A stretch of DNA of 64,000 nt from Methylopila turkensis (GCF_027922325.1 NZ_BSFL01000003.1:62001-126000), one strand, 5' to 3'; positions 46,659 to 60,279 are shown, numbered from the stretch's first letter. Made by a program: numbers and translations. The notes: a model not told the origin generated them from the sequence alone.

Positions 46659-48205
46659 GCGGTCCATCGGTAGAGCCAGGTTTCGGAAATCGGCTTGCCG
46701 TCGGCTTCGAGCACCATGCGCAGTTCGCACAGGTCCTCGTTGCCGGGGTCGAGGTCGAAGGTGACGCGGTAGCCCTTGATCTCCGGATTGGGGCGGCCGA
46801 CGACGTCGCGGATCTGCCCGACCGACGTGGCGGTCATGGGGCGGATCGCGCCGGCGCGGTTCGGGTCCGCGACCGCGTCGCCTGCGAAATCAACGACGAA
46901 GCGCCGCCGCCGTCCGCCGGCCGAGCCGGTCACGGTCGAAACCGTGACCGCGCCGCTGGGCCGGTCCGGCGGGCTCCAGCACCAGTGCAGCCGGTAGGCG
47001 CGCGAGAACTGCTCGCCGGGCTTCAGCGGCGCCTTCGGCCGCCAGTAGGCGACGATGTTCTCGTTGACGTCGGCGTCGGTCGGGATCTCGAGCAGCTGGA
47101 ACTGGCCCTCGTCCCAATCGCCGATCGGCTCCACCCAGACGCTCGGCATGCGGTCGTACCGGCGGTTGAGGTCGTTGTAGGAGGGGAAGGCGCGCTGGCG
47201 CTGCAGCAGGCCGAAGCCGCGCGGGTTGCGGTCGCCGAACACACTGATCTGAAGCTCCGACGGATTGGTCAGCGGACGCCAGACCCATTCGCCCCCGCCG
47301 TTCCAGATCTGCAGCCCGTCGGCGCGGTGCGTCTCGCCGCGCACGTCGTCGACGCCGACGCGGTCGTTCGGGCCGAAGAAGTACATCGACGTCATCGGCG
47401 CGACGCCGACGTGACGCAGCTCCTCGCGGGGGAACAGCGTGAACTCGACGTCGATCACGGTGATCTCGCCGGGACGCAGCGTGAACCGATAGGAGCCGGT
47501 GACCCGGCGGCTGTCGAGCAGCGCGTGGACCACGACGCTGCCGGCGCCGGGGTTCGGCCGCTCGACCCAAAGCGAGCGGAACAGCGGAAACTCCTCGCCG
47601 TCCGGCTCGCCGGTGTCGATCGCGAGCCCGCGGGCGGAGGTGCCGAGGATCTGGCCGCGCGCAAGCGCGCGGAAAATCGTGGCGCCCTGGAACAGCGCGA
47701 ACTCGCGCAACTCCTCAGCGCGGTCGGTCGGCGCCTTGACGCTGACGCCCGAGAACGGGAACGGCTTGTCGGCGGGCGGGGTCGGCGCCCGTCCGAAATC
47801 GAACCAGGACGGATCGTTGGCGAGCGGGCGGACCTTGCCGTCCTCGACGAGGCTGACGCGCACGGGCTGGCGGTAGATGAAGCCGCCCGGCAGCAGGTCG
47901 AGCGCGAAGCCGCGGTTCTCGCCGCGCCAGAGCGTGCGGTCCTCGCGCATGCGGATCGAGCGGAACACGTCCTGCGGCAGCTCGGCGAAGCCGCTTGGCA
48001 AGATGTTGCCCGGCGCCTCGAAGCCGCGGGTCGCGAGCCGGCGCGCGGCGTCGTCCACGGCTTCGCGCGAAAACGGCGCGCCCTCGGCGTAAAGGTCGGG
48101 GGGCGGCGGCGGAGGCGCGTCCGGACGCGGCGCGTCCTGCGCGCGCGCGGCCGCTGAGATCAGGGGCGCGATCAGCGCGCCAGTGACGAAGCTGCGGCGG
48201 TTCAT
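46655..48205 (-). CDS. mdoG: Glucans biosynthesis protein G/D (OPG synthesis)
   Basis: 516 residues. The N-terminus MNRRSFVTGALIAPLISAAARAQ has an RR pair and looks Tat-like, as in OpgD. The rest has the MdoG-type blocks APFSREAVDDAARRLA, DVFRSIRMREDRTLWRGENRGFALDLLPGGF and SMYFFGPNDR. It is a periplasmic protein that releases or branches the glucan made by MdoH. Whether it is the OpgG or OpgD type cannot be decided. The gene leads the two-gene operon with mdoH. Confidence 0.9.
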   Translation of the reverse strand: MNRRSFVTGALIAPLISAAARAQDAPRPDAPPPPPPDLYAEGAPFSREAVDDAARRLATRGFEAPGNILPSGFAELPQDVFRSIRMREDRTLWRGENRGFALDLLPGGFIYRQPVRVSLVEDGKVRPLANDPSWFDFGRAPTPPADKPFPFSGVSVKAPTDRAEELREFALFQGATIFRALARGQILGTSARGLAIDTGEPDGEEFPLFRSLWVERPNPGAGSVVVHALLDSRRVTGSYRFTLRPGEITVIDVEFTLFPREELRHVGVAPMTSMYFFGPNDRVGVDDVRGETHRADGLQIWNGGGEWVWRPLTNPSELQISVFGDRNPRGFGLLQRQRAFPSYNDLNRRYDRMPSVWVEPIGDWDEGQFQLLEIPTDADVNENIVAYWRPKAPLKPGEQFSRAYRLHWCWSPPDRPSGAVTVSTVTGSAGGRRRRFVVDFAGDAVADPNRAGAIRPMTATSVGQIRDVVGRPNPEIKGYRVTFDLDPGNEDLCELRMVLEADGKPISETWLYRWTA

Positions 48206-48270
48206 GAACGGTGCGCAAGGCGGGCGACGCGGCCCGCCGGATGTCCGGAAGTCACAATGTCGAGGGTGGT

Positions 48271-48299
48271 ATAATGCGTCACTCGGATGCGATTTCCAA
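48271..48299 (-). promoter_or_regulatory. Candidate sigma-70 promoter of mdoGH
   Basis: On the minus strand TTGGAA, a 17-base spacer and CATTAT, 66 bases before the mdoG start. Both hexamers match four of six bases. Confidence 0.4.
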
Positions 48300-48344
48300 T
48301 GCGGCGGGGCTGAATCTTCACGGCGCGTCCAAATCGCGCGGCCG

Positions 48345-48962
48345 TCACGAGCGGCCGATCGGGTCGCCCGCGTAAGCGGTTGTTTCGCACGGGACGCCGT
48401 CGGCCAGCAAATCGGCGCAGGCGCGGGCGGCGTCGGCCTCGCTCGCGAACGGCCCGGCGATCAGCTCGACCGCGCCGGACGAGGAGCCGCGCTTCACCGT
48501 GCGCGCGGCGAGCGCGGAGAGGGCGCGCGGGTAGCGGCCGGCCAGCGCGTTCCAGCGGCGCCGCGCGGCCTCGACGGTCGTCTCCGGGCCGAAGGCGATG
48601 GCGAAGGCCGCGGGTCGGCCGGACGCCTTCGCGGGCGTGGCCGCGCCGATCGAGCCGGTGGTCTCCGGCGCCGCCGCCATGACGATGCGCATCTCGCCGA
48701 CGCCGCGCTCAAGCCGCGCCAGCCGCTGGGCGAGTTCGTCGCGCTCCGCGCCGATGCGCTTCACCTCGCGGCCGAGCGCGTCGACCGCCGCGCCGTCGAG
48801 CGTCGCGACCAGCCGGGTCTGCGATCCCGCCGGCGCGCGCCAGACCGTCACCGCCGCGCAGACGAGCGCCGCCGCCATGACGAAGCCCCACGCCGTCGCG
48901 GGCGCCACACGCCCGAGCGAACGGATGGAGATGTCCTGATCGTCGTAGAGGTCCTGGCGCAC
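48345..48962 (-). CDS. Membrane protein with SPOR-like C-terminal domain
   Basis: 205 residues from GTG 48962. A single membrane helix at about 23-42 ([20 protein letters not shown]) follows a short cytoplasmic part; a coiled-coil-like segment ([22 protein letters not shown]) comes next. The last 80 residues ([18 protein letters not shown]..., [26 protein letters not shown]) fit a SPOR domain, which binds denuded peptidoglycan at the septum. It diverges from glmU. Confidence is moderate because the SPOR fit is approximate and the start is a weak GTG. Confidence 0.7.
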   Translation of the reverse strand: MRQDLYDDQDISIRSLGRVAPATAWGFVMAAALVCAAVTVWRAPAGSQTRLVATLDGAAVDALGREVKRIGAERDELAQRLARLERGVGEMRIVMAAAPETTGSIGAATPAKASGRPAAFAIAFGPETTVEAARRRWNALAGRYPRALSALAARTVKRGSSSGAVELIAGPFASEADAARACADLLADGVPCETTAYAGDPIGRS

Positions 48963-49173
48963 GTCGCATCCCGCAGCGGGCCGGCGAAACGGCCGGCTCA
49001 CGGCGACGATAGCTGAGTCGCGCGGCGCGCCCTCCCGCAAAAGCCGCGGCGGTTGCAGGCTTTGCCGCTTGCGGCCATCGTGTCGCAGCGGTCCGGCGAC
49101 TCGTCGCTTCGGCCCGCCGCGCATCCCGCCCCGGCGCGCGTCCGCCCGCGCCGCAGCTGACCGAGCCGAACCC

Positions 49174-50541
49174 ATGACCGCTACGCCCGCGCCCCGCCGT
49201 TTGCTGACGATCGTGCTCGCGGCCGGCGAGGGCACGCGGATGCGCTCCGATCTGCCCAAGGTCCTGCACAAGGCCGCGGGGCGCTCGCTGGTCGGCCACG
49301 TGCTGGCGACGGCGCTCGTCGCCGGCTCCGACGCGCTCGCGGTCGTGGTCGGCCCCGGCCGCGAGGACGTCGCCGCCGAGGTCGCGGCGCTCGCGCCGGA
49401 GGCGCGGGTGTTCGTGCAGACCGAGCGTCTCGGCACCGCCCACGCCGTGCTCGCCGCTCGCGAGGCGCTGGCGGGGGGCTTCGACGACGTGCTCGTGGTC
49501 TATGGCGACACCCCGCTCGTGCGTCCCGATACGCTGTCCCGGCTGCGCGCGCCGCTCGCCCGCGGGGCGGGCGTCGTCGTGCTGGGCTTCGAGGCGGGCG
49601 ACCCGACCGGCTACGGGCGGCTGATCTCGCAGGGGACGAGCCTTGTCGCGATCCGCGAGGAGAAGGATGCGAGCGACGAGGAGCGGGCGATCAAGCTCTC
49701 CAACGCCGGCCTGATGGCGATCTCCGGCGCCCACGCGATCGCGCTGCTGGAGGGCGTCGGCAACGCCAACGCCAAGGGCGAGTTCTACCTCACCGACGTG
49801 GTCGAGCGGGCCGTGCTCGCGGGCCTCGCGGTCGCGGCGGAGGCGGCGCCCGAGGCCGAGGTGCAGGGCGTCAACGACCGGGCGCAGCTCGCCGCCGTCG
49901 AGGTCGAGCTGCAGCGTCGGCTGAGGGCCGCGGCGCTGAAGGAGGGCGCGACCCTGATCGCGCCGGAGACGGTGTTCTTCTCCCACGACACGAAGCTCGG
50001 GCGCGACGTGACGGTGGAGCCGAACGTGGTGTTCGGTCCGGGCGTCGTGGTCGAGGACGGCGCGGTGATCCACGCCTTCAGCCATCTCGAAGGCGCGCAT
50101 GTGGGCCGGGGCGTCTCGGTCGGCCCGTTCGCGCGGCTGAGGCCGGGCGCCAAGCTCGGCGCCAAGGCCCGGGTCGGCAACTTCGTCGAGGTGAAGAACG
50201 CCGCGGTCGGCGAGGGCGCCAAGCTCAACCACCTCACCTATGTCGGCGACGCCGAGGTCGGGCCGCGCGCCAATCTCGGCGCCGGCACGATCACCTGCAA
50301 CTACGACGGCGTGTCCAAGTTCCGCACCGCGATCGGCGCCGACGCCTTCGTGGGCTCGAACTCGACGCTCGTCGCCCCCGTCACGATCGGCGAGGGCGCC
50401 TATGTCGGCGCCGGCAGCGTGATCGTTCAGGACGTGCCCGCCGACGCCCTCGCGATCGGCCGCGGCCTGCAGGTCACCAAGGAAGGTCGCGCAGCGAAGC
50501 TCAGGGCGATGCAGAAGGCGCTCAAAGACCGTCGCGGCTGA
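49174..50541 (+). CDS. glmU: Bifunctional GlcNAc-1-P uridyltransferase/acetyltransferase
   Basis: 455 residues. The uridyltransferase domain has [22 protein letters not shown] and GTAHAVLAA; the C-terminal part is a left-handed beta-helix with hexapeptide repeats ending at [11 protein letters not shown] and AYVGAGSVI. It converts glucosamine 1-phosphate to UDP-GlcNAc for peptidoglycan and LPS. Its 3' end overlaps the convergent Cld-like gene by 20 bases. Confidence 0.95.
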   Translation: MTATPAPRRLLTIVLAAGEGTRMRSDLPKVLHKAAGRSLVGHVLATALVAGSDALAVVVGPGREDVAAEVAALAPEARVFVQTERLGTAHAVLAAREALAGGFDDVLVVYGDTPLVRPDTLSRLRAPLARGAGVVVLGFEAGDPTGYGRLISQGTSLVAIREEKDASDEERAIKLSNAGLMAISGAHAIALLEGVGNANAKGEFYLTDVVERAVLAGLAVAAEAAPEAEVQGVNDRAQLAAVEVELQRRLRAAALKEGATLIAPETVFFSHDTKLGRDVTVEPNVVFGPGVVVEDGAVIHAFSHLEGAHVGRGVSVGPFARLRPGAKLGAKARVGNFVEVKNAAVGEGAKLNHLTYVGDAEVGPRANLGAGTITCNYDGVSKFRTAIGADAFVGSNSTLVAPVTIGEGAYVGAGSVIVQDVPADALAIGRGLQVTKEGRAAKLRAMQKALKDRRG

Positions 50542-51073
50542 GGCGCAGGTCCACCTCACGCTCGACATAGGCCCATTCCGGCGTTCGCCTTAGCCGATCG
50601 ACGAGACGCTCGAAATCACGCGCATGCTCGGGCGCGTATTCGAACCAGGTCAAGAAATCGAACGGTTCGGCGAGTTCGCGCGAGTGGTGCAGCCGGCGGG
50701 CGACGCCCGGCAGATAGTCGAGGCCGATGGCGGTGTGATGCGACTGCTCCTCGAAGATCGCGCGGCGTTCGTCCTGGGCAAGCGCCCACCAAGCCGCAGA
50801 CTTCCGGATCGGGATCAGCGCCGCGCAGGTCGCTTGAGAGCGGTTGAGCCCTTCCTGACGCGCCCGCAGCGCTTCGACCTCGTCACGCGCCGCGTAGCGC
50901 GTGTTGCTCGTCACGCCGCGAAGCGTCCAGGCCTCGCCGATCATCGACGCGCCTTCGACGACCGCGAGCCGGTCAGCCCCGCCGAGCGTTTCGCCGATCA
51001 CCTCTTCGATCCGGTCGATCCGCCACCTCCCGGACGACCCGGCGGCGAAGATCACCGACAGCGGAAGGCTCAT
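50522..51073 (-). CDS. Chlorite dismutase family heme protein (short, ~180 aa lineage)
   Basis: 183 residues, start ATG 51073. The block [11 protein letters not shown] (residues 87-97), the SHH site with His113, [11 protein letters not shown] (with Arg126, 13 residues later) and [14 protein letters not shown] match the Nitrobacter winogradskyi Cld from memory, including its proximal His114 and distal Arg127. That protein is a dimeric, truncated Cld that cleaves chlorite to chloride and oxygen. Here the key residues are kept, so chlorite or another heme reaction is possible. It lies between glmU (20-base convergent overlap) and glmS and is divergent from glmS. Confidence 0.8.
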   Translation of the reverse strand: MSLPLSVIFAAGSSGRWRIDRIEEVIGETLGGADRLAVVEGASMIGEAWTLRGVTSNTRYAARDEVEALRARQEGLNRSQATCAALIPIRKSAAWWALAQDERRAIFEEQSHHTAIGLDYLPGVARRLHHSRELAEPFDFLTWFEYAPEHARDFERLVDRLRRTPEWAYVEREVDLRLSRDGL

Positions 51074-51259
51074 CCTGGAATTCTCCGCAGCAGCCCTGGA
51101 CCGAGCCTCGCCTATAGCGGCCTCCGCTGTCGCGCGGCGTTTCGCCGCCTGCCCGACACACCGCGAAACCAGCCGTGATTTCCGGATCGCTTCAGCCGTC
51201 GCTAACGACCGTCTGATAAGGATGGGGCAGCGGGACGGAACAGGAGCGACGCGCGATCC

Positions 51260-53083
<1,824 letters not shown>

Positions 53084-53087
53084 GGCC

Positions 53088-55094
53088 TCAGCGCTCGGTC
53101 TTCAGCCGCCGCCGCGCGGCCTCGCCGCTTTCGAGCCGCAGGAACGCCTCCTCCGCCGGCGCGGGTCGGCCGAAATAGTAGCCCTGCATCGCGGGGCAGC
53201 CGAGCGCCTTCAGCGTGGCGAAATCCTCCGCCCGCTCGATGCCCTCCGCGACGACCTCGAAGCCGAACGCCTCGCCGAGCCGCAGAATCGCCTGCACCAG
53301 CATGCGGTTCTCGCTCGACGCGGCGATGCCTTCGACGAAGCAGCGGTCGATCTTCACCCGGTCGACGCGCAGGCGGCGCAGCGCGCCGAGCGACGAGTAG
53401 CCGACGCCGAAATCGTCGATCGCGATCCGGACGCCGGCTTCCGAGAGCGCGGTGAGCTTGCCCTGCACCGCCTGGATGTCGAGCGCGGTCTCCTCGGTGA
53501 TCTCGATCTCGAGCATCGCAGGCGGGGCGCCCCGCCGGCGCAGCTCCTTCAGCACGAGATCGTCGACCGCGATCTGGGACATCTCGCGCGGCGAGACGTT
53601 CATCGCCACCCGCACGCCGTCGTGCCCGGCCGACCGAAGCGCGCGGATCATCGCGCAGACCTCGCCGAGAATGAAGCGCATCAGCGGCTCGGCGAGGCCG
53701 GCGAGCGAGGCGGTCGCCACCAGTTCCTGCGGCGCGATCCAGCCGTGCTTCCGGTGGCGCCAGCGCACCAGCGCCTCGAAGCCGCCGAAGCGCGATCCGC
53801 CGTCCGCCATGACGGGCTGGAACCAGACCTCGACCTCCCTGTCCCCTAGTGCGCGGGCGAGGTCGCGCTCGACGTCGCGGCGCATCTCCAGACGGGCGCT
53901 GAGGTCGTCGTCGAACAGGTAGAAGCGGTTCCGCCCCGACAGCTTGGCGGCGTAGAGTGCGGCGTCGGCCGCGCTCAGCGTCGCGTCGATCGAGGGCGCA
54001 TCGCTGACATGGACGCCGATGCTGACCCCGATGCGGCCGGAATCGAACGCGGCGAAGGGGATCGAGACGGCGGCGATCAGCTGCTGCGCCACGATCGCCG
54101 GCGGCGTTCCGATGACCTCCGTCTCGTAGAGCACGGCGAATTCGTCGCCGCCGAGCCGAGCCAGCGTGACGTCGGACGGCAGCGTCATCTGCAGCCGGCG
54201 GGCGACCTCGATCAGCACGTTGTCGCCGGCCTTGTGGCCGTAGGTGTCGTTGACGGCCTTGAAGCCGTCGAGGTCGAGCTGCATCAGGCACAGCGGCGAC
54301 CGCGCGAGAGCCGCCCGACGCTCGGCCTCCTCCAGGAAGCCGCTTCGGTTCAGCAGCCCGGTCAGCCCGTCGTGCGAGGCCCTGCGGCGCATCTCGCCCG
54401 CGACGGTCGTGGCCTGGTCGCGCGCGATCTCGAGCGAGCGCGCGAGCGACGTCGCCTCGTTCTTGAGGCGGCTCGACTCCCGCACCTGCTGCTCGCTCTC
54501 GCGGCAGGCGCGGATCAGCGCCGCGAGATAGAGCACCACGGTCGCGGCGAGGCAGTTGCGGTCGAAGCCGCCGGCGGCCAGAAGGCAGCCGGCCGTCGAG
54601 AGCAGCGGCGGCGTGATGAAGCCGATCGGAATGCGCGCGTAGGCGAAGCCGTGGGTCACCGCGCCCGCGGTGATGCCGCAGACGATCGTGAGGTAGAACA
54701 GCGTCTGCGGCGAGGTGAAGCCGTCGCTGAGCGCTGGGATGCAGGCCCAGACGAGGCCCGAGCACAGCGCCAGGATCCAGTGAAGCCGCAGCCGCTGGTC
54801 GACGTCGGGCAGGCGCAGCAGCCGGGCGTCTCCGTCGCTTCGTTCCGGCAGGCGGCACAGCGTGATCCGCAGCGCGTTGACGACGCTCGATGCCGCGAAC
54901 CAGATCAGACCCGCGCCCGCATGGCCGGAACGCCAGGCGACGAGGGCGGCTGTGCCGCCCAACGCGACGTTCACCGGAATCGAGATCAGGACGGTGCGCC
55001 GCACCGCGGCCAGCTGGTCGGCGCGGATGAGGCGCGGCATCGGCGGCTCGACGGCGGACGCGGACTCCTGAACGTTACGGTCCCACCGGGGCAT
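53088..55094 (-). CDS. GGDEF-EAL protein (diguanylate cyclase/phosphodiesterase)
   Basis: 668 residues. Residues about 30-195 hold several hydrophobic segments (likely MHYT/other membrane sensor), then a GGDEF domain with intact RLGGDEFAVLY (GGDEF 315-319) and an EAL domain with FEALVRW (EAL 440-442), DDFGVGYSSL (about 555) and VAEGIE. Both active-site sets are intact, so it may make and degrade cyclic di-GMP; which prevails is unknown. It ends 4 bases after glmS on the opposite strand (convergent). Confidence 0.92.
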   Translation of the reverse strand: MPRWDRNVQESASAVEPPMPRLIRADQLAAVRRTVLISIPVNVALGGTAALVAWRSGHAGAGLIWFAASSVVNALRITLCRLPERSDGDARLLRLPDVDQRLRLHWILALCSGLVWACIPALSDGFTSPQTLFYLTIVCGITAGAVTHGFAYARIPIGFITPPLLSTAGCLLAAGGFDRNCLAATVVLYLAALIRACRESEQQVRESSRLKNEATSLARSLEIARDQATTVAGEMRRRASHDGLTGLLNRSGFLEEAERRAALARSPLCLMQLDLDGFKAVNDTYGHKAGDNVLIEVARRLQMTLPSDVTLARLGGDEFAVLYETEVIGTPPAIVAQQLIAAVSIPFAAFDSGRIGVSIGVHVSDAPSIDATLSAADAALYAAKLSGRNRFYLFDDDLSARLEMRRDVERDLARALGDREVEVWFQPVMADGGSRFGGFEALVRWRHRKHGWIAPQELVATASLAGLAEPLMRFILGEVCAMIRALRSAGHDGVRVAMNVSPREMSQIAVDDLVLKELRRRGAPPAMLEIEITEETALDIQAVQGKLTALSEAGVRIAIDDFGVGYSSLGALRRLRVDRVKIDRCFVEGIAASSENRMLVQAILRLGEAFGFEVVAEGIERAEDFATLKALGCPAMQGYYFGRPAPAEEAFLRLESGEAARRRLKTER

Positions 55095-55240
55095 GCAGTC
55101 GTTCCCACCACGCCGAAGCGCCGTCCACAGCCCGGCGGCGCTCCCGCCGACACAATCCCGACTTTAGGTTAACACCCGACAAATAGCACGCGTCGAGCCC
55201 GTAGGATTCCGGATTTCGCGGGTCAAAGATGGTCCCTCGA

Positions 55241-55675
55241 TCACCGGCGCGGCGTCGACGGCCGCGTTCCGACGTAGAGCGCGCCCGCCGCGACCAGCGC
55301 CGCCGTCGAGGCGAGCGCGATCGGCGGCGCGCTCGACAAGGCGACGATCACGACCGACAGCGCCATGCCGGCGAAGGCGAGCATCTTGGCCCGGAGTGGG
55401 ATCACGCCGTCGCGTCGCCAGGCGACGACGGTCGGCCCGAGCCGGGGATGCGTCAGAAGCCAGCGCTCAAGCCGAGGAGAGCCGCGCGCGAAACAGGCGG
55501 CCGCGGCGATCAGGAAGACCGTTCCGGGCATCACCGGCAGGACGAGGCCGACGATCCCGAGCCCGACCAGAACGAGGCCCGCCGCGATCCACGCGGCGCG
55601 GGCGACGCGGCCGGCGGCTGCGCGGCTTGCGCCCGGCGGCGTGGCTTCACCGTCCGCTCCCTCGTTTCGCCGCAT
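55241..55675 (-). CDS. DUF454/YbaN-family inner-membrane protein
   Basis: 144 residues from ATG 55675. Hydrophobic helices at about 22-48 (AAWIAAGLVLVGLGIVGLVLPVMPGTVFL) and two later ones (about 95-135) enclose the typical FARGSPRLERWLLTHPRLGP loop. The pattern G..GLVLPVMPGTVF and FARGSPRLE.WL is that of DUF454. Function unknown. The longer frame start at 55744 is less likely, because it adds an unmatched stretch. Confidence 0.85.
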   Translation of the reverse strand: MRRNEGADGEATPPGASRAAAGRVARAAWIAAGLVLVGLGIVGLVLPVMPGTVFLIAAAACFARGSPRLERWLLTHPRLGPTVVAWRRDGVIPLRAKMLAFAGMALSVVIVALSSAPPIALASTAALVAAGALYVGTRPSTPRR

Positions 55676-55764
55676 CGCCGCTCCACATGCTATGAGCTGA
55701 TTTGTGCGCCGCGGCACGGAACCGTTCAAGCCGCCCCGCCGCACGGCACGGAGCTCCGACGCGC

Positions 55765-56517
55765 ATGACGGAACCGCTCGACAAGACGCTCGCCGCGCTG
55801 GGCGAGCAAGCGCCCGCGCCGAAGCCGAGCGGCGGGGCGCGCATCCGCACCTATTTCCTCACCGGCCTCGTGGTCGCGGGCCCGGTCGCGATCACGATCT
55901 GGATCACGCTCTGGCTCATCGGCCTGATCGACGGCTGGGTGAAGCCGCTGATCCCGCCGGCCTGGAATCCCGACAGCTACCTGCCGGTGGCGGTGCCCGG
56001 CTTCGGCGTGCTGGCGGCCTTCATCGGGCTGACCGTGCTGGGCTTCCTAGCCGCGAACCTCGTCGGCCGCACCGTCGTGCACTCCGGCGAGCAGGTGCTC
56101 GACCGCATGCCGATCGTGCGTTCGCTCTACAAGGGCGTGAAGCAGATCTTCGAGACGGTGTTCAAGCAGGACGGCACCAGCTTCCGCCGCGTCGGCCTGA
56201 TCGAATGGCCGGGGCCGGGGCTGTGGTCGCTGTGCTTCATCACCGAGCCGGCGCGCGGCGCGCTCGCCGCGGGCCTGCCAGGCGAAGACCACGTCTGCGT
56301 GTTCGTGCCCTGCACGCCGAACCCGACCACCGGCTATCTCGTGATGATGGAGGCCTCGAAGGTGACGGAGATCGACGTCACCACCGACGACGCCTTCAAG
56401 CTGATCATGTCGATGGGCATCATCCAGCCTCAGCAGCCCGCGCCGCCTTTGGCCCCGCCGCCGGCGCCCAATCTCGCGGCCGACGCCAAGCCGGAGATCG
56501 TCGCGGCGCAGGGCTGA
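55765..56517 (+). CDS. DUF502-family membrane protein
   Basis: 250 residues. Two membrane helices (about 28-49 and 74-101: YFLTGLVVAGPVAITIWITLWL and VPGFGVLAAFIGLTVLGFLAANLVG) are followed by a soluble domain (DRMPIVRSLYKGVKQIFETVF, HVCVFVPCTPNPTTGYLVMM) and a Pro-rich tail. This is the DUF502 plan. Function unknown. Divergent from the DUF454 gene and upstream of gatC. Confidence 0.87.
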   Translation: MTEPLDKTLAALGEQAPAPKPSGGARIRTYFLTGLVVAGPVAITIWITLWLIGLIDGWVKPLIPPAWNPDSYLPVAVPGFGVLAAFIGLTVLGFLAANLVGRTVVHSGEQVLDRMPIVRSLYKGVKQIFETVFKQDGTSFRRVGLIEWPGPGLWSLCFITEPARGALAAGLPGEDHVCVFVPCTPNPTTGYLVMMEASKVTEIDVTTDDAFKLIMSMGIIQPQQPAPPLAPPPAPNLAADAKPEIVAAQG

Positions 56518-56619
56518 CGCCGCGGCGTTGCAGGCGTTCGCGCGGCCGTGGTAGAGCCCGACGCGGTCCGGCGCTTGGGCGCCTGGGCCGCCGCACGTCC
56601 CGCTTGGATCAAGGCCGCA

Positions 56620-56907
56620 ATGTCCGTCGACGAAAGCACTGTCCGCCGCGTGGCGAAGCTCGCCCGCATCGCGGTCGAGGATCACGAGGTCCCGAAGCTC
56701 AAGACCGAGCTCGACGCCATCCTCGCCTTCGTCGAGGAGCTGTCGGAGCTCGACGTCGACGGCGTCGAACCGATGACGAGCGTGACGCCGATGCGGCTCA
56801 GGCTGCGCGAGGATGTCGTCGACGACGGCGAGAACGCCGAACGGGTGCTGGCGAACGCGCCCGCCCGCGAGGGCGATTTCTTCGTTGTGCCGAAGGTCGT
56901 CGAGTGA
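56620..56907 (+). CDS. gatC: Aspartyl/glutamyl-tRNA amidotransferase subunit C
   Basis: 95 residues with the GatC blocks [20 protein letters not shown] and [25 protein letters not shown], ending with FFVVPKVVE. It stabilises the GatA-GatB complex, which converts mischarged Glu-tRNA(Gln) or Asp-tRNA(Asn). It is 49 bases upstream of gatA. Confidence 0.94.
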   Translation: MSVDESTVRRVAKLARIAVEDHEVPKLKTELDAILAFVEELSELDVDGVEPMTSVTPMRLRLREDVVDDGENAERVLANAPAREGDFFVVPKVVE

Positions 56908-56956
56908 CGCCCGCTTCTCGTCCCGCGCCCCGACCCGCCGACTGACGGTTTTATCG

Positions 56957-58435
<1,479 letters not shown>

Positions 58436-58458
58436 GCGGCGGCTGACGCCGCCGCGGC

Positions 58459-60279
58459 TCAGGCGGCGTTCATCGCCTCCGCGACGCCCGCGACCGACAG
58501 CAGGCGCGCCGTGGTGGTGGAGCGGAGCGAGGCCTCGTCCGCCCGGATCGCGTCGACGAACCTGCGGCGGTCGACGATCGCGTCGATGACGTCGGACGCC
58601 GCCAGCAGGTCGATGACCTGTTCGCGGTTCTGCAGCAGGAAGCGCCGGCGATCCCAGCGGAACCCCTGTTTCTGTACGCGCCATTGCGTCGGCAGCCGGC
58701 GGAACGCGTCGAACGATTCGCGCAGCCGCACCTTGTTGAACGCGCCGGAGAACTTGCGGCGGTAGCCGTCCCCGAGGTACGCGGTCAGCCGCACGTCGAG
58801 CAGCGGGCTGCGGTTCTCGATCGACGACATCATGGCGTTGCGGTCGTTCTGCCAGAGCCATTCGCCGAGGCGTCCGCGCGAGGCGTCCGCCCGCAGCGCC
58901 GCGTCGAAGCCGAGTTTGTTCGACGACAGCGGGTTCGGCGACGGCAGCGCGTCGGCGTCGAAGCGCGCCACGGTCTTCAGGAACGGCCGCACCCGGTCGG
59001 TCGAGCGTCCGGCGATCGCCGCCGCCATCTCCTTCAGCCGTCCGGGCTCCGCGCGCGCGACGCCGAACAGCCAGCCGAGGTCGCGGCGCCGCCAGGCCTC
59101 GCGGACGGCGAAGGGGAAGTAGCGGTCCCAGTAGCCGCCGAAGACCTCGTCGCCGCCGGTGCCGTCCAGCACGACGGGGATGCCGCGCTCGGCGACCTTC
59201 TCGTACATCTCCGCCATCGCCATGGCGTTGCCGATCAGCGGGAACGGCTTCTCCTGATGCCGGCAGATCTTGAGGAACCGCGCGAAGCTCACGTCGCCAT
59301 AGCCGAGGTCGAGCACCTCCGGCTTCACGCCGAGGGCCTTCGCCGCCTCGAACCCGTACTGGGCGTCTTCCGAGCGTCCGGTGTCGCCGATGAAGCACCG
59401 GAACTGGTCCGCGCGGCCGGTGGCGTGCGCGATCGACAGCAGGAGCGAGGAGTCGACGCCGCCCGACAGCAAGAGTCCGACGGGGCGATCGGACACCAGC
59501 CGGAGCCGCAGCGCGTCGGCGAGCGCGTCGGTCAGGGACATGGCGGGGTCGAAGCCGCTCGGGGCGTCGAAGGAAAAATGGCGCCGCTCGCTCATGCGCC
59601 ACGCCGCGAGGTCGAGCGTGAGCGAGCCGGAGGGCGGCGTCTGGCGGATGTCGGCGTGCGCGGTCGTCTGCTCGCCGCCGGGATAGGCGACGCCGTGGAC
59701 GACGAATGCAGCCAGCGCCGCCGGATCGTGGCGCACCGGACGGCCAAGGTAGCGGTCGATGACGCCGATGGTCGAAGCGGCGCAGAACGCGTCCTCGTCC
59801 ATGCGCCAGAACAGGGGCTTCTTGCCGTACCGATCGCGCGACAGATGGACGGCGCCGCCGCGCCAGTCGGCGAAGGCCAGCGCCCACATGCCGTTGATGC
59901 GGGCGACGAAGTCCGGGCCTTGCCGCTTCAGGCCCTCGAACACCACCTCGGTGTCGCCGCTCGTGTCGAAACGGACGCCATGGAACGGCGCTTCGCCCTT
60001 CAGGCGCTCGTAGTCATAGGCTTCGCCGTTGTAAACCAGCAGCGCGCCGTCCCGCTCGAACGGCTGGTTCGAGCGGGGATCGAGATCGAGGATCGAGAGC
60101 CGGTGGTGGCCCGCCGCCCACCACAAGGCGCGCGGTCCGTCGGGCGTGTCGATCGTCGTTTCGCCGTAGCGGCACAGCGTGGCGTCGGGTCCGCGGTGAG
60201 CCATCGTCGCGAAGGCGCGTTCAAAGCGCTGCGGATCGACCGGCCCGTCCCGCCGCACCACGAAGAAAAGTCCGCACAT
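58459..60279 (-). CDS. asnB: Asparagine synthase (glutamine-hydrolysing)
   Basis: 606 residues from ATG 60279 with Cys2 (MCGLFFVV), the glutaminase nucleophile. The synthetase domain has LLSGGVDSSLLL (PP-loop) and MMSSIENRSPLLD. It makes asparagine from aspartate, or an amide on another small molecule; in polysaccharide or antibiotic clusters such enzymes act on other substrates, but no such context is seen. It stands between gatCA and aroQ on the opposite strand. Confidence 0.9.
   Translation of the reverse strand: MCGLFFVVRRDGPVDPQRFERAFATMAHRGPDATLCRYGETTIDTPDGPRALWWAAGHHRLSILDLDPRSNQPFERDGALLVYNGEAYDYERLKGEAPFHGVRFDTSGDTEVVFEGLKRQGPDFVARINGMWALAFADWRGGAVHLSRDRYGKKPLFWRMDEDAFCAASTIGVIDRYLGRPVRHDPAALAAFVVHGVAYPGGEQTTAHADIRQTPPSGSLTLDLAAWRMSERRHFSFDAPSGFDPAMSLTDALADALRLRLVSDRPVGLLLSGGVDSSLLLSIAHATGRADQFRCFIGDTGRSEDAQYGFEAAKALGVKPEVLDLGYGDVSFARFLKICRHQEKPFPLIGNAMAMAEMYEKVAERGIPVVLDGTGGDEVFGGYWDRYFPFAVREAWRRRDLGWLFGVARAEPGRLKEMAAAIAGRSTDRVRPFLKTVARFDADALPSPNPLSSNKLGFDAALRADASRGRLGEWLWQNDRNAMMSSIENRSPLLDVRLTAYLGDGYRRKFSGAFNKVRLRESFDAFRRLPTQWRVQKQGFRWDRRRFLLQNREQVIDLLAASDVIDAIVDRRRFVDAIRADEASLRSTTTARLLSVAGVAEAMNAA

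Noticed and set aside
48271..48276. A TATAAT with TGG extension on the plus strand
   Set aside because: No plus-strand gene starts downstream; on the minus strand the same bases serve as a better-placed mdoG -10.
51074..51259. Clear promoter pair between the Cld-like gene and glmS
   Set aside because: A TATAGG-like and a TGATAAGG stretch occur, but no matching -35 at a proper distance.
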